Source: Bolinopsis microptera (taxonomy: Eukaryota; Ctenophora; Tentaculata; Lobata; Bolinopsidae). From it: a stretch of DNA of 64,000 nucleotides. The stretch covers positions 4,628,460-4,692,459 of the forward strand of contig NC_087083.1 of assembly GCF_026151205.1 (NCBI RefSeq). The letters are read 5' to 3'. Below are positions 25,001-37,000 of this stretch, piece after piece (within the stretch, counting starts at the first letter, position 1; every line of letters starts with the position of its first letter). The position numbers and the translations under genes were made by a program. Below the pieces are notes generated by a model. That model searched no databases and was not told the origin of the DNA. It was given only the letters and a program-made list of their open reading frames with translations.

Positions 25001-28000
25001 CTCGACATCAGGTAAGTATGCTTGTAAATGTTCAAAATGAGGATATATTTTCAATACAAAATGTTTCCTTGTGTTTGAAATATGATATTTAAATGGTCAT
25101 ATTTTATCTTAGTTTGATGACCTACAACCTCCACCCACAAAATAAGAGCTGATTTAAAATATCACTAGAAGACGCGTCAAACCAAATTTAATGTTTTTGA
25201 CATAAACATCATCAAATTATTCACAAATTGAGGAAATTTATATTTGATCTTGAAAATCTTGGACCTGGTTTTTATGTAAAATATATGTTCATTCCAATGA
25301 GACAAATCTGTGGATCCTCTAAAGACACTTTCTGGGGAAAGTATTACAATGTAATAGGTATCAATAGGTAAAATCGTATCATTCCCATATATACAATATT
25401 GTACATACTTACATATTATTATTACCCACATACAATATATACATACTTACATATTACACATTATACAATATACATACTTACATGATACATGGGACTTATT
25501 AAAATGAAACATGTTCTGTATCCAAACAAGTCACCCCAATAAAACGAACCTGAGGATCCTCAAAAGACACCCCCGACCGGTAAAAGAGACGTTGTTTCCC
25601 CTTAGCCACCAGCAACCAAACACTTGTCTCATCCACAGCTACAGTCAGCGCTTCTAACATCATTTCGCTCCAATCGGTTCCTTGGGGCTGGCCGTATTCT
25701 ATTCCAAACCTGAGGAGATGATGTTACATTGTCATGACAGTATTGTTACATGTTACATGTGACATGTGACATGTTGTATCTCTGTTATCAGACCAGTAGG
25801 AGAGATGATCTGTACCCAATTCAAGGAATGTTTTTATACACAGAGTGATTGGTTTTCTTTAGACATAAGTAAATATATGTCGTATTTCATGACATATGTT
25901 GTCTCGTCAATTACAATCAATAGATTTCAATCCAATAAATGAGCTGCTCCCTCATCTTATATCTGCTAACCTAACAACAGCCCGCTTGTTAGTAGTAACA
26001 CCCCAGTCCCCACACTCACCTAACAACAGCCCACTTGTTAGTAGTAACACCCCACACTCACCTAACAACAGCCCGCTTGTTAGCAGTAACACCCCACACT
26101 CACCTAACAAGATCCCGCTTGTTAGTAGTAACACCCCACACTCACCTAACAACAGCCCGCTTGTTAGTAGTAACACCCCACACTCACCTAACAACTTAAC
26201 AAGATCCCGCTTGTTAGTAGTAACACCCCACACTCACCTAACAACAGCCCGCTTGTTAGTAGTAACACCCCACACTCACCTAACAACAGCCCGCTTGTTA
26301 GTAGTAACACCCCACACCACATTCCCCGAATCCGACACACTCAGCGACACTAGTTTGGCTCCAGAGACGCGGTCCCAGGAGAGGGGGTTGCCCCTAGTGT
26401 TGGGGGAGTAGTACACGTTCCCCCAGTTATCGGTACACCATACTGACACGTTGGAAACTGCCAGGCAGGATATAGTCACGTACATACGCGACATGGTCGG
26501 ACCTGTGGGGTTTTATCATGTAATTAATCAAATAATTGATTAGATTAGATTATCAATTTATTGAATTATATTAATAAACTCTTATTTTCATTATAATATA
26601 TGCCATTTAAATGACTAATTTTGGCCTCATTGCCTTTTTCATCGTTTTTAATGTTTTTTATCCTACCTCTAAGTTGAAGCCAACTATCATCAGTTAAAAA
26701 CACACTATCCTACCTCTGAGTTCAAGCCAACTATCATCAGTTAAAAACACACTATCCTACCTCTTAGTTCAAGCCAACTATCATCAGTTAAAAACACACT
26801 ATCCTACCCCTTAGTTCAAGCCAACTATCATCAGTTAAAAACACACTATCCTACCTCTGAGTTCAAGCCAACTATCATCAGTTAAAAACACACTATCCTA
26901 CCCCTTAGTTCAAGCCAACTATCATCAGTTAAAAACACACTATCCTACCTCTTAGTTCAAGCCAACTATCATCAGTTAAAAACACACTATCCTACCTCTT
27001 AGTTCAAGCCAACTATCATCAGTTAAAAACACACTATCCTACCTCTTAGTTCAAGCCAACTATCATCAGTTAAAAACACACTATCCTACCTCTTAGTTCA
27101 AGCCAACTATCATGATCAGTTAAAAACACACTATCCTACCTCTTAGTTCAAGCCAACTATCATGATCAGTTAAAAACACACTATCCTACCTCTTAGTTCA
27201 AGCCAACTATCATGATCAGTTAAAAACACACTATCCTACCTCTTAGTTCAAGCCAACTATCATCAGTTAAAAACACACTATCCTACCCCTTAGTTCAAGC
27301 CAACTATCATCAGTTAAAAACACACTATCCTACCTCTTAGTTCAAGCCAACTATCATCAGTTAAAAACACACTATCCTACCTCTTAGTTCAAGCCAACTA
27401 TCATCAGTTAAAAACACACTATCCTACCTCTTAGTTCAAGCCAACTATCATCAGTTAAAAACACACTATCCTACCTCTTAGTTCAAGCCAACTATCATCA
27501 GTTAAAAACACACTATCCTACCTCTTAGTTCAAGCCAACTATCATCAGTTAAAAACACACTATCCTACCTCTTAGTTCAAGCCAACTATCATCAGTTAAA
27601 TACACACTATCCTACCTCTTAGTTCAAGCCAACTATCATCAGTTAAAAACACACTATCCTACCCCTTAGTTCAAGCCAACTATCATCAGTTAAAAACACA
27701 CTATCCTACCTCTAGGTTCAAGCCAACTATCATCAGTTAAAAACACACTATCCTACCTCTGAGTTCAAGCCAACTATCATCAGTTAAAAACACACTATCC
27801 TACCCCTTAGTTCAAGCCAACTATCATCAGTTAAAAACACACTATCCTACCTCTGAGTTCAAGCCAACTATCATCAGTTAAAAACACACTATCCTACCTC
27901 TGAGTTCAAGCCAACTATCATCAGTTAAAAACACACTATCCTACCTCTGAGTTCAAGCCAACTATCATCAGTTAAAAACACACTATCCTCTCTACCACCA

Positions 28001-31000
28001 CTCTTCTCCCCCAGTAAGAGGGGTGAGGGTACAGTGAGTTGGTGCGGGGGTGGGGAGGCGGCAGCCTCGGTTGTCAGGGGGTCTTCACCGAACTCTACTG
28101 AGGGTCTTCTTTCTAGATCGTCTGAGAAGGAAGGGGTTATTGTGAATTGTAGATATATTTAAATATTAGTTAAGTTATATGGTTATTAGTTAAGTTACAT
28201 ATACTAGCAGGAACCCGTCTAAGTGTAACCCTAAAGTGGCGTCAAGACTCAAGAGACTTATCTCTTATTCTTATTCCTTGGCCTATTTTTTTATTTTTTC
28301 ATGCTGATTTAAAGACCATTAAAGCATTTGAACCAGTCAAAAAGTTTAAGTTGTATATCTTTTACGGTTTTTGCGGAAAGTCGTGTTAAAGTTGATGCCG
28401 TGGTTTCAGTAAAATGGTACGGATATATCGTCTCGCTTTATATAGTAAGATATTGAATTATAGATATAGTTGAACATATCTTTAAAGTAGGCCTAAATTA
28501 CTTGATGTTGTACATAAAGGCATTTATAAAATGCCGATCTTTAAATCGTTGCCTAACACATCCTCTGTTGAATCGTTTAGCTATCTATATTAATATGAAA
28601 ATAAATGCGGCATTTAGGAAATGCCGAAATCATAGACATTTATTAGGACGCAATGAAACTATCGGACGATGTATGGGGACTTGCCACCCCCTGGCAACAT
28701 TAAAATATATCGACTCTGTTATATAGTTTAGTCTAGACTCTATGACACCATAACTACTTAAAACTTACATAAATCAGCAGTTGACTCTGAAGCTGAACGG
28801 GTCGAGTAGATATCGCTGGTATCTCCGTCGTAACTCTGTTGGTGCTTCCTTCTGTGGTCCAATTATAATTACATAATTAATTATAATTAGATAATTAATT
28901 AGATTGTTTTTAAAAATACTGTTAAGTTTGAATGGTAACAACTAACAAGGTTAAACTTACATTTCTGATCAAGACAGCTGAAGAATAAGAATATCATAAA
29001 AAAGGAAAGTTAAAACCAGCAACCTATCTGAGGAGGAGATCTTATGATCGACACCCTTATGCTGGGTATCAAATCTCTGCTGACTATGTTCAGATGTGGA
29101 GATATTATCCGAGATATTGGAAGATAGATCCCCGTCTAGGATTGTTGAGGAGGAGGTACGAACTGAGGATTTGTCATCTTGATCGTTGGTATCCCCGATC
29201 TGTGGAGAACAGTTAATTTGATTAATTAATTAATTTTTATGATCTTGCACTAAAATTTAATACTCAGAATTCGTAATATAGAAACAACTACAATTGCTAA
29301 TGAAGGTTCAAGAATTTAAACATGATTCAGGAAATGAAACGTGAAGGGTATGATACTGTTATCAGCTCAGTTTGTACTACACACCTCTTCATCACTATCA
29401 ACATCTTCTTCCCCGTCAGAGTAGGGGTCATCAAACTCGTACACAGGCAGTCCCAGATCGTCTAGTCTCAGTATACCCTCCTCTAGGTTAGCAAGTCCAA
29501 TTAGTATCGAGCTCACGTCCAGGCCTGGGGTGACATTTCTTTAAATTCTTCAAATTCTTTAAATTCTTTAAATTCTTCAAATTCTTTAAATTCTTTAAAT
29601 TCTTTAAATTCTTTAAATTCTTTAAATTCTTTAAATTCTTTAAATTCTTTAAATTCTTTGAAATCTTTAAATTATGCATAAGTAGTCCTTAAAAATTGGG
29701 TCCAAATTTGGTGACCGAAAAAACGATTGTTATCCGTATTCGAATTCTGATCCGAATTTAACATGGCATCGAAGAATTGATCATCAACTCTAGAAAGATA
29801 CAAAGCTTGCAATAGATTCTTGTGATAGAGTTATAACAGTAATTTAAATCACATTTAGCCATTCCTAATTGCCCATTAACCCCATTTATTGAGGGATGCG
29901 ATCAATAAATGCGGTCACGTTTCTTTTGTGGGTGGCGGCTAAATTTCCCGATCCGCAGCACTTTATCTAATTTATCCAATTCATTTTCATTTCTCAGTCT
30001 CTCTATGCAAGTTCTAATAACTTTGCAAATATTACCACTATTCTGACCGTCAATAAGCCATAGACTGGGAAACAATATGTTACTGACTGTAAATATGAAG
30101 GATCTCCAAAATACAGTGGAACTTTACACAAATCTAGAATAGTTACCTACGAAGAACATCCCAAAGATCTGATAAGTGAACACGAAAGTACGGTGGAACT
30201 GCTAATTACTGTTAAACAGAGCGACGAATAATGTAAAACATAAACTACATTGCAATTAAAACTAAAACTTTCACAAATTTCTCTGCATTAAGGCGGTTTG
30301 GGTTTAGGTAAAACTACTGTTACTTTCCATCACGTACGAACCGCTGTACGTGTCCAGATTAGATCAAGTTCTTGCGACAAGATTTAATTATATTATATAT
30401 AAAATATAATCATGAATAATATGTTATCGACTCAGACTCTCAGTCGTAATGCACAGAAAAGCTGAGAGGGAAAAATTCTCAGAATTCACGCACATAGAAT
30501 TCCGACTCATGCCGGCTCCGATTTATGAAAAGATACACATTGAATTTCGAAGTGGCGAACGGAATTCCGACACGGAGGCAGATATATATGATAAATTAGA
30601 GTACGTGATTTTAGTTTTTTTAAATTAGGGCCATTATTTGAACAGGACAAGCTCCGGCTTTCACTGCATAAAGATGCAACCCCCATTATACCGTGGACTT
30701 CTGGGAAAGGAAAATCTGCGGAACATCGAGTTTCGCGGTGAATCGGGGATTTGACTGTTATACGATCCAATCAATTGGTCTAGAAGATATTAAAAAATTA
30801 AATTTACTCAGCAGTGCAAAAATTTACTCATCACTATATTTATTTCATCATTCATTGCGGTCCTTTTAATAGACCAAAAAACAGTGAAGACTTGCAAGAA
30901 GATTGAACATATTCTATCAAATGATGACACTAAATTTAACAAGCAAATATAAAAGATCAGTCGAACTGCTCATAAATTTTTAACTAAACTAAATAAAGCA

Positions 31001-34000
31001 TAAATTTAACATAATTCTGAATAGGGTAATATTTAAAGCTTACAGTTACACAAGTTTCCCCACATCACGTACAAATAGTTGAGAACTGTACGTGTTTGTT
31101 CTTTTCGAGTTGTTACTACCAAACAAAATTATACATAAAATTGAATTAACACAGACATAAACTACTGAGACGGGGTATTATTTCCAGCAATCTCAGAGGA
31201 ATATTTAAATGACGTAAATGGGCCTAATAAATTCCAGAATTTGCTGTTTGGTGTTGACAACATCAGCCGAGATGCAGTACGTCAGTTAGCACTAAACCAA
31301 GTGGAATGGAGAAACCTGTTTATAACGCCGTATAAGAGATGTGTGTGAAGAAGGCCACTGACCACTCCAACGACTAGGAGGAGACTTCTTTATGTAGCAT
31401 GTATGGTATGTCCTGAAGTGCTTCACTGGGACCCTTGGTCTATGGAACTGATACTGTTGCTCTCCTCTTCAGGACCAAACCAATGGTGAACTTCCGGAAG
31501 TGATCGTTGGTGATGAAGTATATAAAAGGATTGGACCAAAAAGAAAGAAACACGACGAAAGTCACGTAGCGTAGCTTGTAGTCATTTTCGTCCCATGTAT
31601 CCGCGCTAAGCAGCATGGAGTATACACAGTATGGTAACACTGAAGTAAGGAAGGACACAGTTACCAGAACGACTACCACGATATTTTTCTTATTGACGGA
31701 GTTGGTTGTTTTCTTTACAGCGTAAATCACTAGAAAAGTGTTCATAACAATCAAAGTCAGGCAAGGTAATCCGTTTAGGAGTATATTAGTAACGTATTCA
31801 AAAATAGAATGCCATCTTCTGGTAAATGATATAGAGCGTTCCGCACAAGATGATATGACATCCACAAATTTTACGACCAAAGTACGCTCAATAAACGCTC
31901 CGTGGAGAAGTTTAAGTGGAATTATCATCGCTAAAATGATGACCATCACCGTTATAGACCATCTCTGTTTCTTGGAACAGTCTAGAAATCGTAGAGGAAA
32001 CAAACATCTCATCATTCTATTCAGGGCCAGTGCAACAATCAGGAATATATTGGCTACAACCCCCGCAAATCTGTAGATAACGTGGACCATACAGAATGTG
32101 TCACCTAAGACCCATTTCTCCGCGTGAATAGATGAGATGATTGGAATCAGGATAAGGATAGTGTTAGCGAGATCTGTAACAGCCAAGTTCTGTATGATCC
32201 AAACAGAGAGTTTGTCCAGTTTGATAGCTTTGTGGTGGATTGTTGAGTGGATAACGAAGGTGTTTCCGAGAACTCCCAGGATGAAAGATGTGTGGCACCA
32301 GACTAATGATGGAATGTAGGGGAGTGTCATCGTGGAGATTCCTATCGGAAATATATTAAACCATTGAATTTTGTATTGAGGTATCGGGGGTATTTAAGGG
32401 GTATTTAAGGGGTATTTCGGGGGTGTTTCGTTTAATGAAAGGAATTATACATTTTTACGTTGATGAATAGTACGTTGAGAGTTGAGAATATTGTGCATTT
32501 TTAACAATAACAAGAAATACTCATTCCGCTAAAATAACGCCATGATAATGTTAATTCTCATCATACGTTTCATAATCAATATTCAATATACGTATGATAA
32601 TTAAAGTATCCAACTAAGTTTTGTTTCAATAGGTTAGGTAGGTAAAACAACAACTAACTATCACTATTTCTACAAAAGCATCTACATTCTACGGGTGCTG
32701 ACTGCTATGGGGCGAGGGCTGGGGTTTAATGACCAATGACATTCCATCATAATGGTCTTTTTCAAGGAGAATTTGGGAAAATTATCTGCCTAAAACGGTT
32801 ATAAAACACCTATTATCAGTCTTCTAAATAAATGAGTGGTATTTAACTTGGTGCCAGCTGATAAAAAACAGTGTATTTTTCTTTAAAAATATAAGTTTTT
32901 TAAGCGATTTAACAAATCTTGTGGATATTTTGCGGATATTTTGCTATTAGTATTATTCGGAAGTCTCAAATATATTTTGCGGATCGAATTCTCTGAAACC
33001 ATTTTTGATCAGCCCTAAAGAATTATCATTGGAAGAAACAGACATTTTAATTTTATCATGTTTATATAGTATATACTTTGAGAGTCCTTGAAGCGGCCGG
33101 CGACCACATTTTTACGCGAATGTAGATTGTAGACCAAAAATCTGTATTATTCTCAGATAAAAGCGTAATAATAGCGCGTAAAAACTAAAAATGGTCCCGT
33201 CGACAAACCTTTTGGCGTTATTAAATATAAAAAGTTAAAGTTAAATAGTCAGACAGTCTCTGAAACACCAAACAATTGCCCTTAGTATTACGTAATCAGC
33301 CGAGGGGGGGGGGGGGGGGGGGGGTGGAGTTGGGTCTTGATTACGGTTAATTACTATAAGCTGTATTCTTATAAGCTGTATTCTTATAAGCTTATAATTA
33401 TATAAGCTGTATTATTATAAGCTGTTTTCTTATAAGCTTATAATTATATAAGCTGTATTATTATAAGCTGTATTATTATATTAGCTGTATTATTATATTA
33501 GCTGTATTATTATATTAGCTGTATTGTTATTGGCTTATAATTAACAACTTATCACAAACAATATCATCAAAACAGCAGTGGACGGATAAATATACCCACC
33601 GATCTCCTGTGGCTGCGCGTCACTCTCCTCAGTCACGTGACAAGACATCTCAGTAACTTCTACACTCTCGGCATTCTCATTAAGTTGTAAAACAGGGGAC
33701 ACATCATACTGTTGTGGAATGTTGGTAGGTAGGAACGTTGGTTCTTGGCCCTCCTCCACGATTGTTACTCCTGCTACGGAATCCAGGGTGTCGTTTGAAG
33801 AGGTCTTCTCCTTCCGTGATCCTGAGTGAAGCGTTTTAGTTTGTGGGATAGTTTGTAAATTTTAATATCTGATAAATGCAGGAAACAGATCACAAATTTA
33901 AACGCATATCCCCAAAACTCGGGACGAATATCCCCAAAAAGCCCAAAAAAGCCCATCTCCCAACTTACGGTGCTTCTTCCTCTTGATCCGTATTGCTATC

Positions 34001-37000
34001 TTATCCTCATCCTCATCACAGTTGGTAGAACTACTGTGTATGGAAATAGTATCTTGGGAAGACAGTGATATCTTGTCCGGCTGAATAAGTGTTAGTTTAA
34101 CACATTTAACAAGAGCTTATCTGTGTTAATTAATTTAAATTTCTCATAAGAAACATATGCTAGGATATCATTAGTAGCAGTTAAAGCTTTGTTGATGATG
34201 ATCTGTAACTCGACGGGGGTGTGGCTGAAAATAAGGTTGTACGAATCACCATAATCCATATCTTAACACTTAAAACAGGCTATCAATGAATTATTTGTAG
34301 GCTATAACATTTGATCATTATAAATAAAAAGGAGTGATTCAAGTCCCGCTTATAGTTGATTGTCACGGGAACTGACTGCTAATTATTTCGCCTCCCCCCC
34401 CCCCCCCCCCCTCTGCCTGTAACTGACCTCATATAACGGTAAGGTAGAGTCAGATGTGATGAGTTGTTTGTGTTTGCTGGGACTGGGGGTGAGACCTAGC
34501 GAGGTTATCATCTTCTTACCAATATTAGTCTTTAGCTCTTCCATTACACTCCTCTCCGGACTGAAATGTTAATGGTTAAAAGTTCTAGATGGCTCTAGAA
34601 AGTAGTCTTTAATAGTCTACAATATTAGTCTTTAGCTCTTCCATTACACTCCTCTCCGGACTGAAATGTTAATGGTTAAAAGTTCTAGAAGGCTCTAGAA
34701 AGTAGTCTTTAATAGTCTACAATATTAGTCTTTAGCTCTTCCATTACACTCCTCTCCGGACTGAAATGTTAATGGTTAAAAGTTCTAGAAGGCTCTAGAA
34801 AGTAGTCTTTAATAGTCTACAATATTAGTCTTTAGCTCTTCCATTACACTCCTCTCCGGACTGAAATGCTAATGGTTAAAAGTTCTAGAGAGTAGTCTTT
34901 AATAGTCTTTAATAGTCTACAATATTAGTCTTCAGCTCTTCCATTACACTCCTCTCCGGACTGAAATGTTAATGGTTAAAAGTTCTAGAAGGCTCTAGAA
35001 AGTAGTCTTTAATAGTCTACAATATTAGTCTTTAGCTCTTCCATTACACTCCTCTCTGGACTGAAATGTTAATGGTTAAAAGTTGGCTTGATGACGTCAC
35101 AAGGCGGCTTGATGACATCACAAGGTGGCTTGATGACATCACAAGGTGGCTTGATGACATCACAAGGTGGCTTGATGACATCACAAGGTGGCTTGATGAC
35201 GTCACAAGGGGGTTTGATGACGTCACAAGGTGGCTTGATGACGTCAAAACGGACTGAGATGTTAATGGTTAAAAGTTCTGGAAGGCTCTAGAAAGTACTG
35301 AAATGTTTTAGAAAGTTCTGGTAACGTTAAGTTAATAACATGAAAGTTGCTTGTTTATTTTTATTTTTTATTCATCCAGAATAACAATCGCAAGAGTGGG
35401 CAGGGGACCGGGAAATGTTTCGTTTTTATCTTGAAGCATAATTCATCTAACCAGCTTTACTTCGACTATATCATATTTAACGCTACAATTCGTATAACTT
35501 ACTTGTAAGTGTAGTAAACTTGAATCATCGACATGATCACGTGATCAGATCGACTAAAAAAATCGCGTGCCGCTCAGAAACTAAGTCGAATACCTCAAAG
35601 GAGGAACCTTATGACAGCAGAACTAAGTTTCATAATACGAGATGTAATATCCGACATATACAGTAATCAACAAACTACACAAAGGACAGAGGGCGGGAGA
35701 TGTGTATCTTAATGAAGTGTCGTAACACACGTGAGCTTCAACCACCAAGCGCTGCCAGCACGTGCGATACAAATATCAGCACGTGCAATACAAATAACTG
35801 ACGTAGTCCTGTATTACACAAGAAAGCAGCAAGATTACGTTTTGTGTGACAGGGAGTAGTACTACAGGTTATAATAAGGTTGCACAGAGTTGAGTCAGTT
35901 TGAGTAGGATAGATTTCAAATAGTGGATATATTACAGTTGCACTGTGTATTTAGAGTAGATATAGTGCACTGTTGTTTGAGTAATGATGCAAGGGTGGGT
36001 CTGTGTTGTGTTTGTGATGCAGGGTTTTGATTGGGGACCAGCTTTGCTTACTGGCCAATGTTTACTTCAAATATATATTATTATAGATACAAAATTAATG
36101 TAAAAAAGTAGCACAAAATACTTGATAACTCCTAATCTCTATATGGCTGATAAATGATAAATGTGATTATTAATCAGGAAATATGTTAAAAGATAAAATA
36201 TAAGTTATTATGAAGACTGTCACTGAGATGAATGCCAACTGAATGCTAAATAGGCTCTCGAGATCTGTTTAGCTAATATCTTTAAATAATCATTTGAAAC
36301 TGACCTTGTTGAAGTAACACTGTCAGTCACTGACATTTCCAAATCTACAGAAGACTCCATGTTGTCAGATCCACCAGAGGTCACTATGATACTTGGTTCC
36401 TGAGTAGTCGGCGTGACGTCACTCGATTCACACGTGACATCGTGAGAGTTTGTAACACGGTCTTGTGGGGTGATGGTGTTGTCACAAGAGGTAAGAGTAT
36501 CATCATTTGGAATCAGAGTGTGGTCACAAAAATAAGACGGATCTGTGTGCTCTTCTTTGTGATCTGTGTGCTCTTCTGTGTGCTCTGTGTGCTCTTCTGT
36601 GTGATCTGTGTGCTCTGTGTGCTCTTCTGTTGATCTACCGGACAGATCAAAATTTAAATTGTTCTCATCTTCGTTGTTAGTTTTTTCTATTGTCACCTTT
36701 ACTTCTGTTAGATCACACGGTGGCTTGATGACGTCACAAGAGGGTTTGATGACGTCACACGGTGGCTTGATGACGTCACAAGGTGGCTTGATGACATCAC
36801 AAGGTGGCTTTATGACGTCACACGGTGGCTTGATGACATCACTTGAAAGTTCAAGGGAGTCAATAAAAGGATATTTAGCGTCATCTGATAGTTTAGTGAC
36901 TTCGCATGATACAGAATGGCCAACACTCGACACGATATCAAGGTCGGGAACTTTCTGAAGGGGGATAATTTCAGAGTTCTCATCCCGTTCACAGATAGAT

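Noticed and set aside
25896-26411. 171-residue plus-strand frame
   Set aside because: Antisense reading of the 42-bp donor array and tectonin exon.
29488-29679. Asn-Leu-Lys repeat frame
   Set aside because: By-product of the (TTTAAATTC)n microsatellite beside a splice acceptor.
30507-30770. 87-residue minus-strand frame in the intron beside the GPCR
   Set aside because: No recognisable similarity or splice context.
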